DNA of 64,000 nucleotides from Amycolatopsis jejuensis (GCF_000717335.1 NZ_JNYZ01000021.1:124001-188000); one strand, 5' to 3'. Positions 28,207 through 37,064 are shown, counted from the first letter of the stretch. Translations and numbers: made by a program. The notes: generated by a model not told the origin, from the letters alone.

Positions 28207-29199
28207 GTGAGTACGCTCGGTAACGCAAATCCCGCCGCCAGCCCCCCTGTCAACACCGCGAAACGGATCGCCGTGGGGACGCTTGCGGTGGGGGTCGCCA
28301 CCCTCGGTTACGCCGTCGGGATCGAGCGGCGGCGATGGCAGTTGCGGACCGCCGAGCTGCCCGTCCTTGCGCCGGGGACCCGGCCGTTCACCGTGCTGCA
28401 CATCTCCGACCTGCACATGCTTCCCGGGCACCGGGCCAAGCAACGCTGGGTCGCCGCGCTCGGGGAGCTCCAGCCGGACCTCGTCGTGAACACCGGTGAC
28501 AACCTTTCGCACCGCACCGCTGTCCCGTCCGTGCTGCGTGCGCTCGGTCCGCTGCTCGACCGGCCGGGGCTGTTCGTCTTCGGCAGCAACGACTACTACG
28601 CGCCCAAACCCAAAAACCCCGCGCGGTACCTCATGCCCCGCGGCAAGAAGAAGCGCATCCACGGCACCCAGTTGCCCTGGCGTGACCTGCGCGCGGCCTT
28701 CGTCGAACACGGCTGGACCGACCTCACCCACGTCCGCCGCACGGTCGACATCGGTGGCCGCGCCGTCTTCGCCGCCGGGGTCGACGACCCGCACTTGCAC
28801 CGCGACCGCTACTCCGACATTGCCGGGCCCGCCGACACCACGGCCACCGTCCGGCTCGGCGTCACCCACTCGCCGGAACCGCGCGTCCTCGACACCTTCG
28901 CCACCGACGGCTACGACCTTGTCCTCGCCGGTCATACGCACGGCGGCCAGCTCCGCATCCCCGGGTACGGCGCCCTGGTCACCAACTGCGAACTCGACCG
29001 CACCCGCGCGCGCGGCGCCTCCCGCTGGGGCGCTCACATGTGGCTGCACGTGTCCGCCGGGCTCGGCACCTCGCCGTACGCCCCCGCTCGCTTCGCGTGC
29101 CCGCCCGAAGCGAGCCTGTTGACGCTGGTCCCCCGCGGATCCGGTGCCACCGGCCCCCGCAAACCGGCCCCGCGAACAGCCGCCAAACCCGTCCGCTAA
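28207..29199 (+). CDS. Membrane-anchored metallophosphoesterase (Rv3683-like)
   Basis: A 330-residue calcineurin-like phosphoesterase. N-terminal hydrophobic segment (IAVGTLAVGVATLGYAVGI), then HISDLHMLPGH (metal motif 1), NTGDNLSHR (motif 2), VFGSNDYY (motif 3, Ser in place of the usual His-containing GNHD), and LAGHTHGGQLRIPG (last motif). Follows ponA2 by 59 bases as in mycobacteria; the GTG lies 7 bases after TATCCT. Possibly acts on an extracytoplasmic phosphoester; substrate unknown. Confidence 0.9.
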   Translation: MSTLGNANPAASPPVNTAKRIAVGTLAVGVATLGYAVGIERRRWQLRTAELPVLAPGTRPFTVLHISDLHMLPGHRAKQRWVAALGELQPDLVVNTGDNLSHRTAVPSVLRALGPLLDRPGLFVFGSNDYYAPKPKNPARYLMPRGKKKRIHGTQLPWRDLRAAFVEHGWTDLTHVRRTVDIGGRAVFAAGVDDPHLHRDRYSDIAGPADTTATVRLGVTHSPEPRVLDTFATDGYDLVLAGHTHGGQLRIPGYGALVTNCELDRTRARGASRWGAHMWLHVSAGLGTSPYAPARFACPPEASLLTLVPRGSGATGPRKPAPRTAAKPVR

Positions 29200-29228
29200 A
29201 CTCGTACCCGACCCGCTCAGCAGTACCT

Positions 29229-29302
29229 CGGGGTGTGGCGCAGCTTGGTAGCGTGCCTCGTTCGGGTCGAGGAGGTCGTGGGTTCAAATCCCGCCACCCC
29301 GA
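29229..29302 (+). tRNA. tRNA-Pro (anticodon CGG)
   Basis: A full cloverleaf can be drawn: acceptor CGGGGTG/CACCCCG, anticodon stem CCTCG/CGAGG around loop TTCGGGT with anticodon CGG, and T-arm GTGGG-TTCAAAT-CCCGC. Discriminator base A at 29302. The CCA end is not encoded. Confidence 0.97.
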
Positions 29303-29311
29303 CGTGTGAGT

Positions 29312-29356
29312 GTGAGGGCCCTGTGTCTGCGGAACACGCAGACTCAGGGCCCTCAC
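29312..29356 (+). terminator. Hairpin terminator after tRNA-Pro
   Basis: Twenty-base arms starting GTGAGGGCCCTG and ending CAGGGCCCTCAC pair with a single mismatch around a short GAACA-type loop, ten bases after the tRNA. Confidence 0.85.
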
Positions 29357-29370
29357 TACGTTGTGCCTTC

Positions 29371-29421
29371 TGGGGGTCGGACCCCCAGACCCCCGCCAGG
29401 GGGCACGCCCCCTGGACCCCC
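29371..29421. repeat. Two adjacent G/C-run hairpins
   Basis: TGGGGGT-CGG-ACCCCCA (29371-29387) and CCAGGGGG-CACG-CCCCCTGG (29396-29415) follow one another behind the tRNA terminator. Their sequences are complementary variants of each other, so alternative foldings exist. Possibly back-up terminators for converging transcription from the methyltransferase gene. Confidence 0.65.
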
Positions 29422-29506
29422 ATCGTTAGATGTGCCGGTTGGGTCGCGTGCCGGTTGGGTAGCGGGTTGCGTATCGGCGTGGGTGCGTGTCGTGGGGCGG
29501 TTGGGG

Positions 29507-30181
29507 TTAGGGGCGGGTGGCGGTTAGTTCTTGCCAGCATTGGGCGAAGTCTCCGGTGGTGGCGGATTTGTGCCAGGACCAGGCGGAGCGGGCGGCGGAG
29601 GTTAGTTGGTCGTGGTCGGTGGCTGGGGGGTTGGTCAGGGCGGCGGCTAGGGCGTTTTTGATGTGGGTGGCCAGGTTCTTGTAGGTGTGGTCTTCTCGGT
29701 ATTTGGTGCGGGTGGCGATGTTGGTGAAGCCTGCGGCGGCTACGTGGGTGGGAGCGGTGCGGCCGTAGAAGGGGTCGCCGCCCTGGCGGCGGTGCAGTAG
29801 GTAGTGGCCGCGCAGGGCGGCTGTTGCGTTGGGGGTTTTCGGGGTCAGCTTTGCTCTGCTCCAGTCTGATGTGGACAGTGCAAGGTGGCCGCCTGGGCGG
29901 AGGACGCGGTGGATTTCCGTCAGGGCTGCCAGGGGGTTTTCCAGGTGTTCGAAGAGCGCGTGGGAGAAGACTGCGTCGATGGAGGCGGTGGCGAACGGTA
30001 GGGCGTAGGCGGTGGCTGTCACGTGGTCCACTGTGGAGGGTGCGGGGTTCAGGTCTACGCCGATTACGCGTGCGTTCGGTGGCGCGGTGATCGGGGAGCG
30101 GCCGCAGCCCAGGTCGACAATCGTCATTCCCGGGGTGAAGAGGGGGTGGGCGAAGGCGGCTCGGTCTGCTGTTGTCGACAT
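29507..30181 (-). CDS. Class I SAM-dependent methyltransferase
   Basis: A 224-residue methyltransferase: motif I IVDLGCGRSPITAPP, acidic residue of motif II in VIGVDLNPAP, motif IV region SIDAVFSHALFEHLENP, and RVLRPGGHLALST (post III). This is the UbiE/methyltransferase 11 type; substrate unknown. Codon use is unlike the neighbours: Leu CTA is common and third positions favour C over G, giving a C-rich sense strand. It lies next to tRNA-Pro and may have been acquired. ATG at 30181 preferred to the upstream GTG because of position after a GGAGGG element. Confidence 0.85.
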   Translation of the reverse strand: MSTTADRAAFAHPLFTPGMTIVDLGCGRSPITAPPNARVIGVDLNPAPSTVDHVTATAYALPFATASIDAVFSHALFEHLENPLAALTEIHRVLRPGGHLALSTSDWSRAKLTPKTPNATAALRGHYLLHRRQGGDPFYGRTAPTHVAAAGFTNIATRTKYREDHTYKNLATHIKNALAAALTNPPATDHDQLTSAARSAWSWHKSATTGDFAQCWQELTATRP

Positions 30182-30247
30182 TGCGTCTCGTCCGAAACCC
30201 TCCTGCACCCCGCACACAGTACGGGCCGGAGGTGGCAGGATCGAGGG

Positions 30248-32095
30248 GTGAGCACGCAGTCAGGCAACCAATATCCGCCCGCGGTGGTCCCGGACCGCCT
30301 GTTCGACGACGCCGAAGCCGAAAAGCGCTGGCGAGCGCGTTTTCACGCGCCGCGCATCTCGGTGCCCGAATGGGCGCGCGACGCTCCGGACGCCAACGTG
30401 TACGTCTCCAACGCCAGCGGCGTCTGGGAGGTGTACGCGTGGGACCGGGCCACTGACAGTCACCGTCGCGTCACCGACCGGCCCAACGGCACCTTGCACG
30501 CCACGCCCTCGCCGGACGGCAGCGCGATCTGGTGGTTCGACGACACCGACGGCGACGAGTTCGGCTCCTGGCGCAGCCAGCCGTTCGACGCCGACAGCTC
30601 CGCGGCCGTCAAGGCGCTCCCGGACATCCACGACGGCTACCCGGCCGGCCTGGAGATCGGTACCCGGGTGATCGCGGCCGGCGTGTCCACCGACGACGGC
30701 AGCGAGCTGTTCGCGAAGATCGCCGGTACCACCGAGCGTTTCTACCAGCATGCCGACGACGCCGGTGTCGCATCGCTGTCCCGCGACGAATCACTGCTGG
30801 CCATCTCGCATTCCGAACACGGCGACTCACGCCATCCCGCGCTGCGGGTGCTGTCCACCGACGGCTTCGGCACCGTCGCGGAGAAGTGGGACGGCGAAGG
30901 AAAAGGCTTGCAGGCGCTGGAATTCTCGCCGCTACCCGGCGACCAGCGGCTGCTCGTGCTGCACGAACGCCGTGGCCGCGAAGAACTTCTCGTGTGGGAC
31001 GTACGCGCGGACACCGAGACGGAGCTGCGGATCGACCTGCCCGGCGAGGTCGTCGCCGATTGGTATCCGGACGCCCGCGCGCTGCTGGTGGTGCACTTCC
31101 ACGAGGCGCGGAGTTCGTTGTACCGCTTCGATCTCGACACCGGTGAACTGTCTACTGTGGACACTCCGCCGGGCCGGATCGGCGGGGCCGGCGTACGTCC
31201 GGACGGAACGATCGAATACTCGTGGTCCAGTGCGGCGGAGCCGGCTGCGGTGCGAGCCCGCACGACCGGCGGTGCCGACGACGTCCTGCTGGCCCCGCCG
31301 GGCGAGCGGGCGCCCGGGTCGGCGCCGGTCACGGACGCGTTCGTGGACGGCATCGGCGGGCGGATCCACGCGCTGGTGTCCCGTCCGGCGAATGCGCCCG
31401 AAGGCCCGCTGCCCACGGTGTTTTCGCTGCACGGCGGCCCGCACTCGGCCGACGAGGACCGGTTCTCCGCGTACCGCGCGACGTGGCTCGACGCCGGATT
31501 CGCCGTCGTCGAGGTGAACTACCGCGGCTCCACCGGCTACGGCTCGGCGTGGCGCGACGCGATCGAGGGCCGTCCTGGCCTCACCGAACTCGAGGACGCG
31601 GCGGCCGTGCACGACTGGGCGGTCGAAAGTGGACTGTCCATTCCGGACAAATGCGTGGTGAACGGCGCATCCTGGGGCGGGTACCTGACGTTGCTGGCTC
31701 TGGGTACTCAGCCGTCGCGCTGGGCGGCAGGCGTCGCGGGCGTGCCGGTGGCCGATTACGTGGCCGCGTACGAGGACGAAATGGAGCAACTGCGTTCCTT
31801 CGACCGCGCCCTGTTCGGCGGCGCCCCGGCCGACGTGCCCGCGGTGTACCACGAATGCTCCCCGATCACGTACGTCGACGCCGTGACCGCCCCGGTACTG
31901 GTCCTGGCCGGGGACAACGACCCCCGCTGCCCGATCCGCCAGATCGAGAACTACCTGGACCGGCTGGGCAAGCGAGGTGCGGCGCACGAGTTCTACCGCT
32001 ACGACGCAGGACACGGCTCCCTGGTGATCGCGGAGACGATCAAGCAGACGTCGATCGAGGTGTACTTCGCCTTGCGGGCGCTGGGAATGCGCTGA
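30248..32095 (+). CDS. S9-family prolyl oligopeptidase-like serine peptidase
   Basis: A 615-residue peptidase with an N-terminal beta-propeller (repeats such as HATPSPDGSAIWWFDDTDGD and LEFSPLPGDQRLLVLHE, about residues 40-350) and a C-terminal alpha/beta hydrolase. The active site has oxyanion HGGP (SLHGGPHSADED), nucleophile Ser in VNGASWGGYLTLL, Asp in LAGDNDPRCP and His in YDAGHGSLV. No signal peptide, so cytoplasmic. Probably degrades oligopeptides. GTG start, with a weak CAGGAT hexamer 6 bases before. Divergent from the methyltransferase. Confidence 0.92.
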   Translation: MSTQSGNQYPPAVVPDRLFDDAEAEKRWRARFHAPRISVPEWARDAPDANVYVSNASGVWEVYAWDRATDSHRRVTDRPNGTLHATPSPDGSAIWWFDDTDGDEFGSWRSQPFDADSSAAVKALPDIHDGYPAGLEIGTRVIAAGVSTDDGSELFAKIAGTTERFYQHADDAGVASLSRDESLLAISHSEHGDSRHPALRVLSTDGFGTVAEKWDGEGKGLQALEFSPLPGDQRLLVLHERRGREELLVWDVRADTETELRIDLPGEVVADWYPDARALLVVHFHEARSSLYRFDLDTGELSTVDTPPGRIGGAGVRPDGTIEYSWSSAAEPAAVRARTTGGADDVLLAPPGERAPGSAPVTDAFVDGIGGRIHALVSRPANAPEGPLPTVFSLHGGPHSADEDRFSAYRATWLDAGFAVVEVNYRGSTGYGSAWRDAIEGRPGLTELEDAAAVHDWAVESGLSIPDKCVVNGASWGGYLTLLALGTQPSRWAAGVAGVPVADYVAAYEDEMEQLRSFDRALFGGAPADVPAVYHECSPITYVDAVTAPVLVLAGDNDPRCPIRQIENYLDRLGKRGAAHEFYRYDAGHGSLVIAETIKQTSIEVYFALRALGMR

Positions 32096-32102
32096 GGTCG
32101 CC

Positions 32103-32133
32103 GGGCCGTCCGGCCGCGAAAGCCGGGCGGCCC
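32103..32133. terminator. Bidirectional hairpin terminator
   Basis: GGGCCGTCCGGC and GCCGGGCGGCCC pair over 12 bases with one G-T, loop CGCGAAA. It lies between two converging genes. Confidence 0.8.
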
Positions 32134-32134
32134 G

Positions 32135-32761
32135 TCAGATTCCGCGTTTCGTTCCCGCCAGTTGTTCCACCGCGGATTCGTCACCCTCGTACGTCAGCTG
32201 CACCGCATCCCGGCCGAAGACGAACAGCAGCAGGTCGACCGGATCACCGGTCACCGTCACCACCGGGGTGCCCGATTTGACCGAGGCCGACCGCCCGTCC
32301 GGAGTCCGCAGCACCACGCCCACCGGTGCTTTGCGCAGGTTCAGCTTCGCCGACCTGGTGGCCAGCCGCCAGGCTGCGGCCGAGCGGGACGGGTCCGCGG
32401 GGCGTGGTTCCCAACCCGGCTGTGCACGGCGGACGTCCTCGTGGTGGACCAGGAATTCCGCGCTGTTGGTGAGCTCGTCCAGCGGTCCGAGAGACGTCGG
32501 CCAGAACCGGGAAGGACCGCGCCGAACAGCGGCGACCAGCTCGGACCACGGCCGCGCGGCCTCGCGTTCCTGCACGCGCTGGGTGTAACCCGCCAGCGCA
32601 GGCACGACAATGCCCGGCGCCGCGTCCAGCCGGTGTTCCCGCACCACCAGGTGGGCAGCGAGATCGCGCGTGCGCCAGCCCTCGCACAGCGTTTGCGCAT
32701 CCGGGCCGACCTGCTCGAACAGCTCGCTCAGCGCTTGACGTTCGTCTCTGGCAAGGCCCAT
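32135..32761 (-). CDS. TIGR03085-type DinB/mycothiol-dependent-like metal-binding protein
   Basis: A 208-residue protein of the maleylpyruvate-isomerase N-terminal (DinB-like) superfamily. The metal-site pattern is LCEGWRTRDLAAHLVVREHR for the first His and FLVHHEDVRRAQPGW for the second and third, the arrangement seen in TIGR03085. The C-terminal beta part carries VVTVTGDPVDLLLFVFGR. These proteins may use mycothiol; the exact reaction is unknown. ATG at 32761 sits 10-16 bases behind TAATGT, so the start is probably leaderless there rather than at the GTG three codons earlier. Confidence 0.8.
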   Translation of the reverse strand: MGLARDERQALSELFEQVGPDAQTLCEGWRTRDLAAHLVVREHRLDAAPGIVVPALAGYTQRVQEREAARPWSELVAAVRRGPSRFWPTSLGPLDELTNSAEFLVHHEDVRRAQPGWEPRPADPSRSAAAWRLATRSAKLNLRKAPVGVVLRTPDGRSASVKSGTPVVTVTGDPVDLLLFVFGRDAVQLTYEGDESAVEQLAGTKRGI

Positions 32762-32788
32762 GCCACCCACATTACCCGCGAGTAGCGC

Positions 32789-34180
32789 CTAGTGGTGGAA
32801 AGCCGTCGACGTGGCTGCATCGTGCTGCGGAGACGTCTGCCGGGTCAGCTCCGGCAGCGCCCGCTTCAGGTCGGCGAGCAGCAGGTCGGCCAGGTCGTGG
32901 GTGAAGCCGTTGCGGACGACCACGCGCAGCACCGCCAGGTCCGTGCGGTTGTCCGGGAACGTGTACGCGGGCACGAGCCAGCCGCGTTCGCGGAGCCGCC
33001 GGGACACGTCGAAGACGTCGAAACCGCTCACGTCCGCGCGCGTCGTGAAGGCGAACACCGGCAGCTGATCGCCGTGCGTGAGCAGCTCGAACGGCCCCAG
33101 CTCGGTGATCGAGGACGCGAGATACATCGCCACATCACGCGAAGCCTGTTGTACCGCACGGAAACCTTCGCGACCCAGCCGGACGAACGTGTAGTACTGC
33201 GCGGCCACCTCCGCGCCCGGGCGGGAGAAATTGAGCGCGAAAGTCGGCATGTCGCCGCCGAGGTAGTTGACGTTGAACACCAGCTCTTCCGGCAGCGCGG
33301 CCTTGTCCCGCCACACGACCCAGCCGACCCCCGGGTACACCAGCCCGTACTTGTGCCCGGACGTGTTGATCGACGCGACGCGCGGCAGCCGGAAGTCCCA
33401 CACCAGGTCCTCGTCGAGGAACGGGGCGATCATCGCGCCCGACGCGCCGTCGACGTGTACCGGAATGTCCCAGCCGGTGCGCTCGGCCAGTGCATCGAGC
33501 GCCGCCACGATCTCCGCGACCGGTTCGTAGCTGCCGTCGAAAGTGGACCCGAGGATCGCGACGACGCCGATCGTGTTCTCGTCGCAGCGTTTCACCGCTT
33601 CTTCGGCGGACAGGTGGAAGCGGTCGCCGTCCATCGGCACCAGCCGCGGTTCGACCTCCCAGTACTCGCAGAACTTTTCCCAGCACACCTGGACGTTGAC
33701 ACCCATCACCAGGTTCGGCTTGCCGGTGCGGCCCAGCTTCGACCACCGCCGCTTCAACGCCATCCCGGCGAGCATGCAGGCCTCGGACGACCCGGTGGTG
33801 GAGCAGCCCATGATGTCCGCGAGATCGGGCGCGTGCCAGAGGTCGGCGAGGATGTTGACGCACCGCCGCTCGAGCTCCGCGGTCTGCGGGTACTCGTCCT
33901 TGTCGATCATGTTCTTGTCGACGCATTCGGCCATCAGCTCGCGGGCCTGCGGCTCCATCCACGTGGTGACGAACGTGGCGAGGTTGAGCCGGGCGTTGCC
34001 GTCGAGCATCAGCTCGTCGCGCACGAGCTGCAGAGCGGCGTCCGGCGGAAGCGAATCGTCGCGCAGCCGGTCGTGCGGCATCGCGAAGTCCGCGGCGAGC
34101 GCCGGATTGCCCCCGGCGTACAACGGATTCGTCCCCGGTTTCCGGTCCGCCCGATCTTGCTTTCCCTGATGCAGCACCAT
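32789..34180 (-). CDS. gadB: Glutamate decarboxylase
   Basis: A 463-residue PLP enzyme converting glutamate to GABA and CO2, consuming a proton. The PLP lysine lies in INTSGHKYGLVYPG; upstream are MGCSTTGSSEACMLAGMALK and VPVHVDGASGAMIAPF (PLP-binding Asp). The protein ends in STAFHH; in E. coli GadB a C-terminal His plugs the active site at neutral pH, and the terminal His pair may do the same. It was likely acquired for acid resistance. No GadC antiporter is adjacent. The dps gene behind a strong terminator is in the same direction. Confidence 0.95.
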   Translation of the reverse strand: MVLHQGKQDRADRKPGTNPLYAGGNPALAADFAMPHDRLRDDSLPPDAALQLVRDELMLDGNARLNLATFVTTWMEPQARELMAECVDKNMIDKDEYPQTAELERRCVNILADLWHAPDLADIMGCSTTGSSEACMLAGMALKRRWSKLGRTGKPNLVMGVNVQVCWEKFCEYWEVEPRLVPMDGDRFHLSAEEAVKRCDENTIGVVAILGSTFDGSYEPVAEIVAALDALAERTGWDIPVHVDGASGAMIAPFLDEDLVWDFRLPRVASINTSGHKYGLVYPGVGWVVWRDKAALPEELVFNVNYLGGDMPTFALNFSRPGAEVAAQYYTFVRLGREGFRAVQQASRDVAMYLASSITELGPFELLTHGDQLPVFAFTTRADVSGFDVFDVSRRLRERGWLVPAYTFPDNRTDLAVLRVVVRNGFTHDLADLLLADLKRALPELTRQTSPQHDAATSTAFHH

Positions 34181-34220
34181 GGCAGCGAACCTACTGCCGC
34201 ACGCGGGCCAGTACCACTGC

Positions 34221-34261
34221 GCGCGAAAGCCGCCCGCAGCGGCGGCGGGCGGCTTTCGCGC
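34221..34261 (-). terminator. Strong hairpin terminator after dps
   Basis: GCGCGAAAGCCGCCCGC pairs perfectly with GCGGGCGGCTTTCGCGC (17 bp) around a 7-base loop, 10 bases past the dps stop and ahead of gadB. Confidence 0.88.
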
Positions 34262-34270
34262 GGACGCGGG

Positions 34271-34747
34271 TCAGGCCTGCTGCGCCTGCCACATCCAGTG
34301 CGCCTCTTCCAGCGCGCGGGTGATCTCGATCAGCAGGTCCTGCGTGACGAGGTCGCTCTTGTCGGTCTCGTCGATGCGCCCCCGGAGCCGCTCGATCAGC
34401 TTCGCGAGGGTGTCGACGATCGCGGCGATCGTGGAGTCCACCGACTGCCAGTTGTCCGGGTACTCGGGCGCACCGGAGGTCTCGACGACCGTCTTCGCCT
34501 TGCCGTTGGGCGAAACCCCGATGGCGGCAGCACGCTCGGCCACCTCGTCGACGTACTGCCGAGCGGTGCTCACCAGCTCGTCAAGCTGCAGGTGGGCACT
34601 GCGGAAGTTCTTGCCCACCACGTTCCAGTGCGCCTGCTTGGCGATCAGCGACAGGTCGATCAGGTCGGTGAGCGTCGCCTGCAGTGCGTTGCCGGTGATT
34701 TCCTTGTCCGCTTCGGACAGCGGGCTCTTGATCGGGGAAGTGCTCAT
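34271..34747 (-). CDS. dps: Dps-family ferroxidase/DNA-protecting protein
   Basis: A 158-residue ferritin-like protein. The intersubunit ferroxidase site is seen in AKQAHWNVVGKNFRSAHLQLDELV (His, Asp-type ligands), shown here as KQAHWNVVG and HLQLDELV. It oxidises and stores Fe2+ using H2O2 and shields DNA as a dodecamer. It lies 22 bases downstream of ohr in the same direction, so the two antioxidant genes likely form an operon. Confidence 0.93.
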   Translation of the reverse strand: MSTSPIKSPLSEADKEITGNALQATLTDLIDLSLIAKQAHWNVVGKNFRSAHLQLDELVSTARQYVDEVAERAAAIGVSPNGKAKTVVETSGAPEYPDNWQSVDSTIAAIVDTLAKLIERLRGRIDETDKSDLVTQDLLIEITRALEEAHWMWQAQQA

Positions 34748-34769
34748 GGCGCGTGTCCCTCCTCAGGTG

Positions 34770-35192
34770 TCACACGGTCGTCGTGAACTTGACGTCGATG
34801 TTGCCGCGGGTTGCGTTGGAGTACGGGCAGACCTGGTGTGCCTGCTCGACCAGCCGGTCGGCGTCGGCTTTGGCCAGGCCGGGCAGCGTGACGTCGAGCT
34901 GCACGCCCAGCTTGAAACCCGCGTCCTGCTTGTACAGGCTGACCTCGCCGGTCACCGTCGCCGCCGGGAGCGGGACCTTGCCCTGGCGCGCCACTGCCTG
35001 CAACGCGCTCAGGAAGCAGGCCGAGTACCCCGCGGCGAACAGCTGCTCCGGGTTGGTCTTGTCCCCGCCGGGACCACCCATTTCCTTGGGGATCGCCAGC
35101 GATTCGTCGATCACGCCGTCCGAGGAGGTCACCTCGCCGTTGCGGCCTTCGCCTCGTGCGGTCGCGACGGCGGTGTAAATCGGATCGGCCAT
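34770..35192 (-). CDS. ohr: Organic hydroperoxide resistance protein Ohr
   Basis: A 140-residue OsmC/Ohr-fold thiol peroxidase. The two catalytic cysteines are in AAGYSACFLSALQ and AHQVCPYSNATRGN, and the opening YTAVATARGEGRNGEV is typical of Ohr rather than OsmC. It reduces lipid and other organic hydroperoxides. GAGGAGG precedes the ATG (about 35200-35206). No OhrR regulator is adjacent. Confidence 0.95.
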   Translation of the reverse strand: MADPIYTAVATARGEGRNGEVTSSDGVIDESLAIPKEMGGPGGDKTNPEQLFAAGYSACFLSALQAVARQGKVPLPAATVTGEVSLYKQDAGFKLGVQLDVTLPGLAKADADRLVEQAHQVCPYSNATRGNIDVKFTTTV

Positions 35193-35324
35193 GCTTCCTA
35201 CCTCCTCGTCGGGACGCGTCCGTAGTGCGCGTCTCTCCCGAGATCAACGTTCCGCATCCGCAGAATGGTGCCCGGCATGGCGGTCATCACCCCGGGAATA
35301 ACCGTTCGGCGGTACGGCGAAACG

Positions 35325-35888
35325 TCAGCGGGAACGGGCCAGCGCGTGGTCGGCGACCTGCTCTCCGATGAGCCGCAGCGTGCGCACGCTCTTCTCGTCG
35401 GACGCGCCGCCTGCCTCGTCGAACTTGGTCTCGGCGGAGTTGATCGAACCACCCAGCGGGGTGGCCCACCCGCGCAGCGCGTGCGTGATCGTGCGCAGCT
35501 GGTCGAGAGTGGTGACCGCGGCCTGCCAGCCGTAGGCGACCGCGGCGAGGCCGACCGCGCGGCCGTCGAGGTAGGGGCGGGAGTCCTCGCGCAGGTCTTC
35601 GAGGTAGTCGAGAGCGTTCTTGACCAGGCCGGACAGCGCGCCGTGGTAGCCGGGCGAGACCACGATGATCCCGTCCGCCCGGCGCACGCCCTCGATGAGC
35701 CGCACCGCGCGTTCGTCCCGTTCGGTGATGGCCGTGTCGTAGAACGGCAGCACCAGCTCCGGCCCGGGGATCAGCTCGGTCGCGACCCCGCGCGCGGCGG
35801 CCGCGTCCAGCGCAATGCGCAGCGCGCGTTCGGACTGCGAACCTTCCCGCAGCGAGCCGCCGATCCCGAGCACCGTTGTCGAACCCAC
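35325..35888 (-). CDS. NADPH-dependent FMN reductase
   Basis: A 187-residue flavodoxin-fold reductase: FMN-binding loop GIGGSLREGSQSERALR, later loop VVSPGYHGALSGLVKNALDYL, typical of the SsuE/FMN_red family. It transfers electrons from NADPH to flavin or a quinone. The GTG at 35888 lies 6 bases after TAGCCT, so it is probably leaderless; a TTG one codon earlier is also possible. Divergent from the esterase at 36019. Confidence 0.88.
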   Translation of the reverse strand: MGSTTVLGIGGSLREGSQSERALRIALDAAAARGVATELIPGPELVLPFYDTAITERDERAVRLIEGVRRADGIIVVSPGYHGALSGLVKNALDYLEDLREDSRPYLDGRAVGLAAVAYGWQAAVTTLDQLRTITHALRGWATPLGGSINSAETKFDEAGGASDEKSVRTLRLIGEQVADHALARSR

Positions 35889-35973
35889 CAAGGCAGGCTA
35901 TCTCCTCCACCTAACTGGAGGACCAGGATTTGGGACGGAGTCCTGGGTCACAGCCCGACTGGACCAACGTACC

Positions 35974-35985
35974 TACTCACGAGTA
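35974..35985. promoter_or_regulatory. TACTC-AC-GAGTA operator candidate
   Basis: A 5-base inverted repeat of the size common for TetR-family operators, 34-45 bases before the esterase start and overlapping a possible TAACCT -10. No adjacent regulator gene. Confidence 0.35.
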
Positions 35986-36018
35986 ACCTCGGGGCATCCG
36001 GCGTTCGAGGAGGCACGA

Positions 36019-37062
36019 ATGGCGATCCCGCTGCAGATCCGGGCACAGGCCGCAGCCGCGCAACTGACGTTCTGGCTGCCCCGGCCGGTACGCCGGCTGC
36101 TCGCCGGACCGCCCGTACGGCTCGACGGCCAAGAGCTCGCGCTCGACGCCCAGCTGCTGCTCCGGCTGCAGAAGATCACCGGGGCCGCGCTGGTGCACGG
36201 GTCGGTGGCGGAGTCGCGCGCGCTGCTGGAGCTGGCCCGGCACCTGGTCAGCGGCAAGCAGATCGAGCCGGTCACGACGCGCGAGGTCGCCATCCCGTCC
36301 GGCAGCTCGACGCTCGAAGCCACGCTCTACACCCCCGGCGGGCTGCCGGAGCCATCGCCGCTGCTGGTGTTCCTCCACGGCGGCGGATGGGTGGTCGGCA
36401 GCCGGGCCACGCACGACAACGCCGCGCGCTACCTGGCGAAACAGGCCGGGGTACGGGTGCTATCGGTGGAGTATCGGCTCGCTCCGGAGGTGACCTTCCC
36501 GGGTGCGGCCGAGGACGCCGTCGCCGCGTTCGACTTCGCGTACGCCAAGGCGGCCGACCTCGGGGCGGACCCGGACCGGATCGCCGTCGGCGGCGACAGC
36601 GCGGGCGGCAACCTGGCGGCAGTCGTCGCTCTGGAGACGACCCGGCGCGGCGGTCCGGCGCCCGCGTTCCAGCTGTTGATCTACCCGGCGGTGGACTTCA
36701 CCACGCGCCGCCGATCGCGCGACCTGTTCGCGGACGACCTCTTCCTCACCGACGACGCAATCGGCTGGTTCGAGGGCCACTACGTACCCGAGGGCACCGA
36801 CAAGGCCGACCCGCGGCTGTCACCGCTGTGCGCGACTGACCACAGTGGACTGCCGCCGGCGTACGTGGTGACCGCGGGCTTCGACCCGCTTCGCGACGAA
36901 GGTGAGGCGTACGCGGAAAAACTGCGCGCTGCGGGGGTACCGGTGGCCGTGAGCAGGCAGGCGGACCTGATCCACGGGTTCCTGAACTTCACCGGCGTCG
37001 GGACCCGGTTCCGGGAAGCAGTTTCCGAGCTGGCGGGCGCGTTGCGGCAAGGCCTGTCATGA
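36019..37062 (+). CDS. Alpha/beta hydrolase fold-3 (hormone-sensitive lipase family) esterase
   Basis: A 347-residue esterase/lipase. Oxyanion hole LVFLHGGGWVVGS, nucleophile elbow VGGDSAGGNLAA, acidic residue in AGFDPLRDEGEAYA, His in DLIHGFLNFTG. The N-terminal 85 residues form the cap-type helical part. It hydrolyses carboxyl esters; natural substrate unknown. AGGAGG (36008-36013) precedes the ATG by 5 bases, which fixes the start. Confidence 0.92.
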   Translation: MAIPLQIRAQAAAAQLTFWLPRPVRRLLAGPPVRLDGQELALDAQLLLRLQKITGAALVHGSVAESRALLELARHLVSGKQIEPVTTREVAIPSGSSTLEATLYTPGGLPEPSPLLVFLHGGGWVVGSRATHDNAARYLAKQAGVRVLSVEYRLAPEVTFPGAAEDAVAAFDFAYAKAADLGADPDRIAVGGDSAGGNLAAVVALETTRRGGPAPAFQLLIYPAVDFTTRRRSRDLFADDLFLTDDAIGWFEGHYVPEGTDKADPRLSPLCATDHSGLPPAYVVTAGFDPLRDEGEAYAEKLRAAGVPVAVSRQADLIHGFLNFTGVGTRFREAVSELAGALRQGLS

Positions 37063-37064
37063 CA

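Noticed and set aside
29229..30250. Genomic island integrated in tRNA-Pro
   Set aside because: No integrase and no second copy of the tRNA 3' end could be found downstream.
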